Of a stretch of 64,000 bases of DNA, positions 30,022-37,827 are shown in pieces. The DNA is from Methylophilaceae bacterium (GTDB lineage: Bacteria > Pseudomonadota > Gammaproteobacteria > Burkholderiales > Methylophilaceae): the NCBI GenBank assembly GCA_018398995.1, contig CP073759.1, positions 1,380,311 to 1,444,310 on the forward strand. The letters are read 5' to 3'. Under the pieces are notes generated by a model, which saw nothing but the letters and a program-made list of their open reading frames with translations, made no database searches and was not told the origin of the DNA. The position numbers and the translations under genes are program-made. Positions within the stretch are counted from its first letter, which is position 1. Each line of letters opens with the position of its first letter.

Positions 30022-30028
30022 TTTTTTA
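25846..30028. repeat. 4.18-kb duplicated segment, copy 2
   Basis: Partner of 20866-25048; identity stops just after the stop codon (ATTTTTTA, then the copies differ). Confidence 0.9.
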
Positions 30029-30137
30029 CGAGATTTTTTATTTATAAATGCGGCTAATTTTAACGGGAAATTACAAAAAAGTATTTAATAGTAAAAGATC
30101 CTTATGTATATGAGGTGAGGTACGTCTCTATACTATT

Positions 30138-32003
30138 TTAGGTTTTGCAATATGGTTCTAGTAGCCCCACTATCATTTCCGCAGTATTTTCTCTTGAATG
30201 CTGAGTTAAAGGTATTTTTGTAAATAAGTTATTGTTAACCAAAGTAATCGCATTTATCGAATCGACTGGTAAACCAGTATAGAGGAGCTCATCATTTTGC
30301 ACAACTATTAGCAAATATTCTACATCTTTATTCATTAACAACATTCTGCAACGATCGAATAATCCCACACTAGGAAGTGCGAATATAATTTCATTTGAAA
30401 CGTCAAATGTTTGTAAATGAGTGGTCAAAAAACTCTCCTGACTTTCGGAAGCAAGCTCCTGTTGACGGAGACGTGCTCTATTCAAAGCTTGGTCATTTCC
30501 AATGAAAACCTCAATCGGTATGCGCCCTCCACCGCTAACAAGACTTTGTACCAGTGCCTCAACACCTTTACGTTGATAATCATATCGTTGGTCTAAAAAA
30601 GGTGCAAAGTTTACTTCATTGATTATTGCTCCATTTTCGTACCAAGGCTTACTGATATCTTCTGTAATTAGATCAACTCCTGCAATATTCAAGCTCATAA
30701 GTTGTGCAGCCTGGAAGGCTATTCTAATGTTTTCAGGATGTATTTGCTCAGTTAAAAGATTGGGAGACCCGCCCCATTCAGTGGACTCAATAGGGCGTAA
30801 AAAAACTAATAGTTCAGATTCAGGAATGGAGTGGTAATTTAACCCTTGATCTTTTAATGTTTTCTCTGTTAGTTCATCCAGTAAACAGGGCTTTTTTCGA
30901 AGGTGCTTAGCCTTACGACTTTCCTTTGCTGTTTCAAGCATACACAGTTCTTTTACCGTATGCTTTCCATCACCTTTAACAGATTTTGGAAGCCGAGCAA
31001 CAGTATACAGATGTAAATTACCTGCTAAGAGAATGCGATGACAGACGCCAGAAACCTGACGTTCTACCAAGATATTTTTTGAGAATTTTGAAGCATGATT
31101 GAATGCATGACTAAGAAATTTAGAATTATTAATGCTTGTAGTTACACCTTCACCACGGTCTCTATCAGCAGGTTTTATTACTACTGGATAGCCAATCAGA
31201 TTGGCTGCTTCTAGTGCCTGATTAAATGTGGCGACTGAATAGTGGAATGGAGCTGGTAATCCCGCTAATCTTAAAACCTCTGAACAAGCTACCTTATTTT
31301 GGCTCAACTTTGAACCAATTGCTGAATCAAGCTCCGTCGTACTTCGATGAGACATGCACCTTCTAGAACCCCACCCCAGCTGGTAAACGCCTTTTCCTAT
31401 ATGCATAAAAGGAATATCTAGGTTAAATGCAGTTTTTAAGATTGGTATTGTTGACTCTCCTCCAGGCACTTGTTGTTTGGCTGTAATTATGAATTTTTCA
31501 TGCAATTCTTCAAATTGAGCTGATATATCTGTTTCAGTCAAAGTAGTATTAGAGAAGTATTTAATTAAGCGACATGCAATTTCTAAGGATTTGTAGATAA
31601 TAGAAAGTGAATGATTTTCGACAAAGGGAAAACGACATGCTATTAAATAGGAATGTTTGTTTTTATCGATAGTCTTTATTTCGTTAATAAGACCTGCGGA
31701 AATCGAAGGAATTTTTAATGCCTGCAGCAGACTTCTCGAGAGTAACATTGCTAACCAAAAAAAATCTTGAGCCGTATACTCATCATTACTTAATTTGCGT
31801 ACAATTAATGTATTGATGGGTGAATAGTCCATATTAAAACGCTCTTGAAACTCCTCCCTGAGTTCTGTCAAATTTAAGGAATCCGGTAAAATAAATTCAA
31901 CATTTATTGGTATGGACAGTTGCTTCAATCCAAGGTAATATGATGGAAATATTTGGTATTTATTATTAAAGTTTGTTGCTTTTATGTTTTCTGATTTTTT
32001 CAT
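30138..32003 (-). CDS. Cyanophycin-synthetase-like ATP-grasp protein
   Basis: A 621-aa protein. Residues about 200-490 align with the ATP-grasp part of cyanophycin synthetase: QLGWGSRRCMSHRSTTELDS, NKVACSEVLRLAGLPAP, YPVVIKPADRDRGEGV (272-287) and AGVDLITEDI...GAIINEVNFAPF (441-469, the Mg-binding E-x-N). Where cyanophycin synthetase continues with GRIPIVAVTGTNGKTT, this protein has GGRIPIEVFIGNDQALNRAR (491-510): the Mur-ligase P-loop is lost and only about 130 diverged residues follow. It probably forms an amide or peptide bond through an acyl-phosphate but cannot be a normal cyanophycin polymerase. It is divergent from a 32-codon peptide gene (start codons 18 bases apart) and an HExxH enzyme, suggesting peptide tailoring. 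No ribosome binding site precedes the ATG at 32003, so a start further inside is possible. Confidence 0.82.
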   Translation of the reverse strand: MKKSENIKATNFNNKYQIFPSYYLGLKQLSIPINVEFILPDSLNLTELREEFQERFNMDYSPINTLIVRKLSNDEYTAQDFFWLAMLLSRSLLQALKIPSISAGLINEIKTIDKNKHSYLIACRFPFVENHSLSIIYKSLEIACRLIKYFSNTTLTETDISAQFEELHEKFIITAKQQVPGGESTIPILKTAFNLDIPFMHIGKGVYQLGWGSRRCMSHRSTTELDSAIGSKLSQNKVACSEVLRLAGLPAPFHYSVATFNQALEAANLIGYPVVIKPADRDRGEGVTTSINNSKFLSHAFNHASKFSKNILVERQVSGVCHRILLAGNLHLYTVARLPKSVKGDGKHTVKELCMLETAKESRKAKHLRKKPCLLDELTEKTLKDQGLNYHSIPESELLVFLRPIESTEWGGSPNLLTEQIHPENIRIAFQAAQLMSLNIAGVDLITEDISKPWYENGAIINEVNFAPFLDQRYDYQRKGVEALVQSLVSGGGRIPIEVFIGNDQALNRARLRQQELASESQESFLTTHLQTFDVSNEIIFALPSVGLFDRCRMLLMNKDVEYLLIVVQNDELLYTGLPVDSINAITLVNNNLFTKIPLTQHSRENTAEMIVGLLEPYCKT

Positions 32004-32021
32004 AAATTTTAGGAGTTTTTC

Positions 32022-32120
32022 ATGTCTATAGTAAAAATGTTAGCCCCATATGGTTCACTTAAATACCTTATGTTATCCACAAAAGTTGGCGCTAAACCAA
32101 CAGTAAAAGTTGCTAAGTAA
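32022..32120 (+). CDS. Candidate precursor peptide (32 aa)
   Basis: ATG at 32022 has AGGAG six bases upstream, one of the strongest ribosome binding sites in the accessory region, and the frame runs 32 codons to TAA (32118-32120). The product starts MSIVKMLAPYGSLKYLML and ends in a Lys/Val-rich tail GAKPTVKVAK. It has no Cys and one Pro in each half, is basic and is not an obvious signal peptide. Position between a divergent ATP-grasp enzyme and a downstream alphaKG-HExxH-type peptide hydroxylase makes a ribosomally made, modified peptide the best explanation. This is inference; no family is recognised. Confidence 0.6.
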   Translation: MSIVKMLAPYGSLKYLMLSTKVGAKPTVKVAK

Positions 32121-32172
32121 TTATCTTAAGTAATATAACTGAAATCAATTATGAAAGAAACCTTCAAATGTT

Positions 32173-33192
32173 ATGGTTGATTTCAGTGTGCCTTCTGGAA
32201 AAACTGCAAGCTTAATTAACAATGAAGTGAGGACTTCTTTGGCTGATAGTCTAAGTTGGCTAGCAAAGCAAAATAAAATCACTTCACTATTACATCTTCC
32301 TTATGATAGCTGGAATGCCAGGCCCGTGGATTTTGGTTGGTATTACGATTTGCTATTATCTGTTCATAGCAATCAGCCCTTTAATACAGGCACTTATCCA
32401 TATATATTAAAACGTTTAAATGATAATTTTAGTCCTTACGCATCACAGTTTATGTTTTTTGACAAGAAAAACAACAGATTAAAAATTACTACCCTTAGGA
32501 CGCCTTGGTTTAATTCTGAAGAGATCGATTGTATCATTAGATGGCTTGATATGGAGCCAGAAAATCAAATGAACTTAATAGCTCTTGACGATAGAGAGCT
32601 GGCTCAGGCGTCCGAAAATCTCCACAGAGCACTGAATGTTATAGAAACTTTATTACCTGATTTTATGGAGGAAATGATTGCAATTACATCTGAAATAATT
32701 TTCGCAAAGCCATCTGGGAATGAAAAATTAACCTTTGGTGGTGCTTCGTCATTCTTACTATGGGGCGCGCTCGCTTTGAATTCTGAGGCGCATCCATATT
32801 GGTGGCTCTATATTCCGCGGCTTATACACGAGTACTCACATAACTTACTTTTTGGAATTGCAAGAAATGAACCGCTAGTATTAAATGACCCAAGTGAGCG
32901 GTACTATTCACCATTGAGACAAGAATTAAGGCCGATTGATGGTATTTATCACGCTGCGTTCGTTTCGGCACGAGAGGCATTAGCGATGAGAAAAATTATT
33001 AGTAATTCCTGTGAGAAAAAAAAGGAATCAGGTTTTGATTGGTTAGATTTATATTTTAAAGACACTTTAGCAGATTCAACTTTATCCTTCAATGACTCCC
33101 TCACGGTGATAAGAAAACATGGAAGATTGAGTCGACTTGGTAGTGCTATATTAAGGGACATTGAAATTGCAATGAATAAATCAAGTATCTAA
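32173..33192 (+). CDS. HExxH peptide-modification protein (alphaKG-HExxH peptide beta-hydroxylase type)
   Basis: A 339-aa cytoplasmic protein. Residues 218-223 read IHEYSH, an HExxH metal motif, followed by ERYYSPLRQELRPIDGIYHAAF (242-263). The spacing HExxH - (Y)(S/A)P(L/W)R - RP(I/L)xGxxH is the hallmark I recall for the mod_HExxH family, now regarded as alpha-ketoglutarate-dependent peptide hydroxylases of RiPP pathways rather than proteases. No signal peptide or membrane segment is visible. It lies 52 bases after the candidate peptide gene on the same strand. Its ATG has no clear Shine-Dalgarno, so translation may depend on the upstream peptide or a 9-codon frame (32151-32180) that overlaps the start. 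Family assignment is good; substrate is inferred from context. Confidence 0.8.
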   Translation: MVDFSVPSGKTASLINNEVRTSLADSLSWLAKQNKITSLLHLPYDSWNARPVDFGWYYDLLLSVHSNQPFNTGTYPYILKRLNDNFSPYASQFMFFDKKNNRLKITTLRTPWFNSEEIDCIIRWLDMEPENQMNLIALDDRELAQASENLHRALNVIETLLPDFMEEMIAITSEIIFAKPSGNEKLTFGGASSFLLWGALALNSEAHPYWWLYIPRLIHEYSHNLLFGIARNEPLVLNDPSERYYSPLRQELRPIDGIYHAAFVSAREALAMRKIISNSCEKKKESGFDWLDLYFKDTLADSTLSFNDSLTVIRKHGRLSRLGSAILRDIEIAMNKSSI

Positions 33193-33414
33193 GGTTTGTC
33201 TGAACTTGGCAACTAGTTTGGGACTAAAGTGGTTGAGAGTTTGTTGTTTTATTTAAACTCCATAATGATCCAGGTGAATAATGTAATCTACTATTACGTG
33301 ACATAAATCATGTGTGTTGCCACATTAAGTCTTGTCAGACACTAATGATTTTTGCATTTGTTCAATTCAGTGATGGGTAATCCCCCCATTTTTAGTAGCC
33401 GCTAAAAGTAGAGC

Positions 33415-34242
33415 TTAGGCAACACGTTGTAATTTCTGCATTGGAGTCATGCCACCGATGCCCATGTTTGGCCTTTCATGATTGTATGTCCAAAGCCAAT
33501 GTGTAGCAAACGCCTGCACTTCTTTAATCGTATCAAACAACATATGTGCCAACCAATCATAACGGACTGTACGATTGTAACGTTCTATATAGGCATTTTG
33601 CTGTGGGCTACCTGGCTGAATATAATCAATCCTAATCCCTCGCCTTGCCGCCCATTCTGTTAGCGTTGCACTGATATACTCAGGGCCATTATCACAACGG
33701 ATGATATTTGGTCTGCCACGCCATTCAATAATCTGATCTAGCGAGCGCACCACACGCGCTGAGGGTAATGAAAAATCAACTTCAATGTTAAGCCCCTCGC
33801 GGTTGAAATCATCAATTACGTTAAATAGCCGAATACTACGCCCATCCGATAGCTGATCATGCATAAAATCCATTGACCACACCTCATTGATGCGCCCAGG
33901 TACAGTCAGTGCCAAGGGCATCTCTCTAACTAGCCGCTTACGCGGCTTAATACGCAGATTAAGCTCTAAAAGACGATAGATGCGATATACACGCTTATGA
34001 TTCCAGCCAAAGCCTTTCACATTGCGCAAGTATAGAAAACATAAACCAAAGCCCCAGTTACGCTGGTGCTGCGTCAATCGTAGTAACCAATCTGCAATGT
34101 CATCATTCTCTGTGGATAGCTTAGCGCTATAGCGGTAGCAGCCTTCACTTAGGGCAAAGGTATTGCAGGCCAATCGAATACTCAGGCTTTTATGCTCAAC
34201 CACCCAGCGTGCCATCTCTCGACGCTGAGATGGCTTCACCAC
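33415..34242 (-). CDS. IS3-family transposase OrfB, copy A
   Basis: 275-aa catalytic half of the transposase: HTH_21 region ([19 protein letters not shown]), then the rve integrase core with the first Asp in [11 protein letters not shown], the second in [12 protein letters not shown] and Glu in [15 protein letters not shown]. It overlaps orfA by seven bases in a -1 frame, with an A7-G run at the junction that fits programmed -1 frameshifting to make OrfAB. Confidence 0.9.
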   Translation of the reverse strand: MVKPSQRREMARWVVEHKSLSIRLACNTFALSEGCYRYSAKLSTENDDIADWLLRLTQHQRNWGFGLCFLYLRNVKGFGWNHKRVYRIYRLLELNLRIKPRKRLVREMPLALTVPGRINEVWSMDFMHDQLSDGRSIRLFNVIDDFNREGLNIEVDFSLPSARVVRSLDQIIEWRGRPNIIRCDNGPEYISATLTEWAARRGIRIDYIQPGSPQQNAYIERYNRTVRYDWLAHMLFDTIKEVQAFATHWLWTYNHERPNMGIGGMTPMQKLQRVA

Positions 34243-34501
34243 TTTTTTTGCATCACCTCTTTGAGTACGTCTGCTTGAAGCTGAACTTCGGCATACATTT
34301 TTTTAAGGCGTCGATTCTCATCTTCGAGCTCTTTCATGCGAGACACCATGGACGCATCCATGCCACCGTATTTAGCACGCCATTTATAAAATGTGGCGGA
34401 GCTCATTCCATGCTCACGGCACAAATCAGGTACTGGCGAACCGGATTATGCCTGTTTCAATATGTTGATGATCTGACTCTCGGTAAATCTTGATAGCTTC
34501 A
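34236..34501 (-). pseudogene. IS3-family orfA with internal stop, copy A
   Basis: Starts MKLSRFTESQIINILKQA, then a TAA where the related element at 35.4 kb has Glu, then continues [29 protein letters not shown] and a leucine zipper to VMQKKW. The open part begins at MCREHGMSS (34424). All three copies share this stop. Copy A keeps the A7 run after RRLK that preserves the rest of the frame. Confidence 0.8.
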
Positions 34502-34541
34502 TGTAAAAATTCCTTTAAATCTAATTAAGAAAATTCTACTT

Positions 34542-35177
34542 CTAAATGCTACTTTTATGCGGGGGGATTACCCCATGTCTTGCAGCCCAAGCTTGAATAA
34601 CACCACTGATGTTCTCTGGACTGTTATCACAGCGCAGCGTTCTTGGCTTACCTCGCCACTCAATGATCTGATTTAATGCGCGAATAACTCTTTCTGACGG
34701 TAGGGATAGGTCAATTTCAATACCCAGTGACTCCCGATTGAAATCATCAATCACATTAAACAATCTAAAGTTTCTGCCATCTTGCAACTGATCGTGCATA
34801 AAGTCCATCGACCACACTTGATTTATGCTAATCGGCACCATCAATGCGTCTGGCTTGTCACGCTTGAGCCGCTTTCTTGGCTTAATCCTTAAATTGAGCT
34901 CCAGTGCCTTATAAATACGATAGACACGTTTGTGATTCCAACAATAGCCTTTGACGTTACGTAAATATAAAAAACATAAACCAAAGCCCCAGTTGCGATT
35001 ATTATCCGTGAGCTTTATTAGCCAATCCGAAATCGATTGGTTTTCAGCATCGAGTAATGGCTGATAGCGGTAACAGTTTGTGCTGATACAGAAAATGGTA
35101 CAAGCCAAGCGTATCGATACTGATTTCTCAATCACCGCCTTCATCGCCATCTCACGTCGCAGAGATGGCTTCACCAC
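34542..35177 (-). pseudogene. Truncated IS3-family orfB (element B')
   Basis: The rve core is present to the second Asp region ([23 protein letters not shown]) and then runs into the end of IS copy A, so the catalytic Glu is missing and the last residues are encoded by foreign IS sequence. Not functional. Confidence 0.88.
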
Positions 35178-35501
35178 TTTTTTGTGATGGCTTCTTGCAG
35201 TATCTCTGACTTTAACCTCTCCTCTGCATACATCTTTTTAAGGCGCGCATTCTCAAGCTCAAGCTCTTTCATGCGTGACATCATGGAAACTTCCATGCCG
35301 CCATATTTTGCACGCCATTTGTAAAAAGTAGCTGAGCTAATACCAACTTCTCGACAAAGCTCAGGAACCGGTAGACCGCTTTCTACACGTTTTAATGCAT
35401 CAATAATCTGACTGTCTGTGAATTTCGAGTGCTTCATTTTGTAGATCTCCTATTACTAGAAATTCTACTTTTATTCGTTACTTTTTGCTGGGGGGATTAC
35501 C
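34573..35501 (-). mobile_element. Truncated IS3-family element B'
   Basis: A related but distinct element whose outer end GGGGGATTACC is at 35501. It contains intact orfA and the first two thirds of orfB, then is cut at 34573 by copy A; its other end is absent from the region. The remnant at 19.6-20.1 kb belongs to the same group. Confidence 0.85.
35171..35437 (-). CDS. IS3-family transposase OrfA (element B')
   Basis: An 88-aa Orf[46 protein letters not shown] helix-turn-helix region followed by a leucine-zipper helix [26 protein letters not shown]. It ends at an A6-G slippery heptamer (ACA-AAA-AAG) that overlaps the start of orfB, the standard -1 frameshift arrangement. Unlike copies A, B and C it has no internal stop. 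Confidence 0.88.
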   Translation of the reverse strand: MKHSKFTDSQIIDALKRVESGLPVPELCREVGISSATFYKWRAKYGGMEVSMMSRMKELELENARLKKMYAEERLKSEILQEAITKKW

Positions 35502-35561
35502 GGGGCAGGTCAAATTACATCGAATTGTTTTATAATCCAAACGTCGGCATACTCACAATGG

Positions 35562-35631
35562 CAGAAAATCGCCTAGTGAAACCGATTAACTTTATTTTGA
35601 GAATCTAGAAAGTGTTTAGAAAACTCAGGCC
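35562..35631. repeat. 70-bp diverged direct repeat, copy 1
   Basis: CAGAAAATCGCCTA-TGAAACC and following bases match 36955-37023 with about ten differences. The pair brackets cysC and vapBC; this copy overlaps the cysC stop codon. Confidence 0.75.
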
Positions 35632-36209
35632 GTACCAACCCTCGTCTCAATTAACTTAATTAAATCCTTAACTTTACTACTCTCTTTAAATATAAAGTCT
35701 GGATTAGTAGGCGGTTCATAAGGACTATTAATGCCTGTCATGTTTGGAATCATCCCAGTTCGGGCTCTTTTGTATAAACCTTTTGGATCACGCTGTTCGC
35801 ATATCTCCAAAGGAGTATCTAAGAATACCTCGATAAAGTGGTCTTTGCCGATTAAATCTCCTGCCATCTTTCGTTCGGCTCGAAATGGGCTAATAAATGC
35901 TGCAATAACAATCAAACCAGCATCCACCATAAGTCTAGATATTTCTGCAGCACGTCGAATATTTTCTTTTCTATCCCCTTCGCTAAATCCTAAATCTTTA
36001 TTTATACCTAATCTTAAATTATCACCATCTAGAAGATAGGTATGCTTGCCTAATTGATGTAATTTATTTTCCAGGGCATTTGCAAGAAAAGACTTCCCTG
36101 CTCCAGATAAGCCTGTAAGCCATATAACAGTCCCTTTTTGAGACTTGAGTTTTTCACGATCTTCCTGTGAAATTTTAATTTTTTGGAAATGAATATTTTT
36201 TGATACCAT
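35625..36209 (-). CDS. cysC: Adenylylsulfate kinase (APS kinase)
   Basis: Phosphorylates adenylylsulfate to PAPS, the universal sulfate donor. The 194-aa protein has the P-loop GLSGAGKS at residues 33-40, YLLDGDNLRLGINKDLGFS and DRKENIRRAAEISRLM (APS-binding and CysC signature) and the lid region PKGLYKRARTGMIPNMTGINSPYE. Full length. No ATP sulfurylase (cysD/N) is nearby; a sulfotransferase lies 840 bases away on the other strand, suggesting that this copy supplies PAPS for sulfation rather than for assimilation. Confidence 0.93.
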   Translation of the reverse strand: MVSKNIHFQKIKISQEDREKLKSQKGTVIWLTGLSGAGKSFLANALENKLHQLGKHTYLLDGDNLRLGINKDLGFSEGDRKENIRRAAEISRLMVDAGLIVIAAFISPFRAERKMAGDLIGKDHFIEVFLDTPLEICEQRDPKGLYKRARTGMIPNMTGINSPYEPPTNPDFIFKESSKVKDLIKLIETRVGTA

Positions 36210-36460
36210 AAGGTTGATTTCAAATTTATTTTATATATGTGTTATATTAAATGAAAATAGATAATTTAAACTTTGTTTGTTATATTGCATTCAAATTTGA
36301 CTCAGGTAATCTTAATACAAGCTAGGTTTGATAAAGGTTTAAACTTAATGATGTGGATCATGACGTTATGCAGTTTTTTATAAAGAATTTACTCAAATTT
36401 ACTGCATTTTTACAGTATTTTTTTAAAAATGTGCTACAGCTAGAGCTGTATAGAAGTTAA

Positions 36461-36715
36461 GTGTTGGAGGGGATTATAGCAACATTTACCATTCTAATTA
36501 ATAATCGCACGCAGGCGGTGAGATTGCCTGTGGAATTAAGTTTGCCAGAGGTAGTTAAAAAGGTTCAAGTAAGAGTTCTTGGTCGAGATCGTATTCTTTC
36601 GCCGCTTACAGAAACTTGGACTAGTTTTTTTGCAGCTGATATTGATCTGGTGGCAACGGCAGACTTTATGGTAATACGTGCCACGCAAGAGCAATCGGCG
36701 AGAGAGACACTCTAG
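36461..36715 (+). CDS. vapB: VapB-type antitoxin, start codon apparently lost
   Basis: An AbrB-like antitoxin: the sequence IATFTILINNRTQAVRLPVELSLPEVVKKVQVRVLGRDRILSPL is close to VapB. The family normally starts M-A-T-x-T; here that codon (36476-36478) is ATA, preceded at proper distance by GGAGGGG. A GTG at 36461 keeps the frame open but includes the ribosome binding site in the coding sequence, so efficient expression is doubtful. It is followed directly by the vapC start. Confidence 0.75.
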   Translation: MLEGIIATFTILINNRTQAVRLPVELSLPEVVKKVQVRVLGRDRILSPLTETWTSFFAADIDLVATADFMVIRATQEQSARETL

Positions 36716-37063
36716 GTGATTAAGTATTTGCTTGATACCAATATGGTGATTGACGTCATTAAGCGTCGTCCGGTAGAGGTCATGGAAGTCTTCAACCAGA
36801 GTGCTAGTCGTAAGGCTATCTCGGTAATTACTTTGTCTGAGTTGTTACATGGGACAAAAAAAAGTAGCCAACACGAAAAGAACTTGAGAGTCGTTTTGGG
36901 CATTTGCAGTCCTTTGGATGTGTTGGACTTTACAGCCAAAGCTACCTACCACTTCAGAAAATCGCCTAATGAAACCGATAAACTTTATTTTGAGAGTCTA
37001 TTAAGTTTTAGAAAACTAAGGGCTTGTCAGGGTATGCTTGCTGAAGGATGCAAAAAGAAATGA
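36716..37063 (+). pseudogene. vapC: VapC-type PIN toxin, C-terminus replaced
   Basis: GTG start immediately after the antitoxin stop. Residues 1-79 are a good VapC: YLLDTNMVIDVIKRRP with the first catalytic Asp, ITLSELLHGTKKS with the Glu, VLDFTAKATYHF. From residue 80 the sequence is encoded by the 70-bp repeat and following DNA (RKSPNETDKLYF...), so the second half of the PIN domain, including the later acidic residues, is missing. The RNase should be inactive. Confidence 0.8.
36955..37023. repeat. 70-bp diverged direct repeat, copy 2
   Basis: Partner of 35562-35631. It begins exactly where VapC stops resembling its family. Confidence 0.75.
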
Positions 37064-37695
37064 AACCTCTTTTCCTTGCGTCATACCCTAGATCTGGGAA
37101 CACATACTTAAGGACTATTTTAAATCAATGTTTCGACTTAAAATCTGCGTCTGTCTATCCAAATGATCTAGCCGATAATGCAGCTTTAGAAAAATTGGTT
37201 GGTCACGTTGAGCTCATAGAGAATGGAAAGATTACCACTAAGCCCTTTCTAAATAAGCCTTTTTTAATCAAAACTCATGAACTTAATCATACTGACGCTA
37301 AATCGATCTATGTGGTACGGGACGCATATTCAGTTATGTTAAGCCTGCACAAATTTTTTAATTATGAGATATCGTTAGAGGATGTTATAAAAGGGAAACA
37401 TCGCTGGGGAATTTGGGCAGATCATGTAGAAAATTGGACGCGTGATACTTCAGAGCAAAAGCTTATTCTAAAGTACGAAGATTTAAGAGATAATTTAGAT
37501 GAATCTTTAATTAAATTATCGAATTTTCTTGGTGTGGAAGTTTTAAACAATAAAATGATGCCCAGAGATAAAATAAGCGATGGGAAGTTCGTAAATAAAG
37601 AAGGAAAACCTTGGCAAGAGAAAATGGAAAAACACCATGTTGAGCTCTGTACTCGCATCAATCTAATTCAGCTTACGAAACTTGGTTATATTTGA
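37048..37695 (+). CDS. PAPS-dependent sulfotransferase
   Basis: A 215-aa soluble sulfotransferase. The 5'-phosphosulfate-binding loop is YPRSGNTYLR (13-22), KTHE (75-78) holds the likely catalytic His, and RDAYSVMLS (91-99) is the 3'-phosphate-binding motif; LKYEDLRDNLDESLIKLSNFLGV is the conserved helix. The C-terminus KFVNKEGKPWQEKM is like the GKxGDW region of bacterial sulfotransferases. The likely start is the second Met (37060, MKPLFLASYPRSGN). It transfers sulfate from PAPS to a hydroxyl or amine of an unknown acceptor (glycan, lipid or peptide); the APS kinase nearby would provide the donor. Confidence 0.87.
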   Translation: MQKEMKPLFLASYPRSGNTYLRTILNQCFDLKSASVYPNDLADNAALEKLVGHVELIENGKITTKPFLNKPFLIKTHELNHTDAKSIYVVRDAYSVMLSLHKFFNYEISLEDVIKGKHRWGIWADHVENWTRDTSEQKLILKYEDLRDNLDESLIKLSNFLGVEVLNNKMMPRDKISDGKFVNKEGKPWQEKMEKHHVELCTRINLIQLTKLGYI

Positions 37696-37827
37696 TTACT
37701 CTTAAATTTTATACTGCGCAATTAATGAGTGGGTAAACTATTGAATTGCAATAGTCGCAAAAGCTTATAAAAAAACGTGCAGAGTGGATGATGGGTTAGT
37801 CAATAGTTACGCATGCAATATTGGAGG

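Larger units (their letters stand above)
33376..34572 (-). mobile_element. IS3-family element, copy A (1197 bp)
   Basis: Bounded by GGTAATCCCCCC at 33376 and GGGGGGATTACC at 34572. Two further near-identical copies are at 37828-39021 and 41304-42498. Outside the left end is unrelated sequence; outside the right end is a truncated copy of another IS3 element, so it inserted into that element and one flank was then lost. No matching target duplication is visible. Confidence 0.9.

Noticed and set aside
32173-33192. HExxH protein as a zinc metalloprotease
   Set aside because: The HExxH is followed by the SPLR and RPxxGxxH elements of the peptide-modification family, and no signal peptide or protease domain is visible; the hydroxylase-type assignment fits better, though activity is untested.
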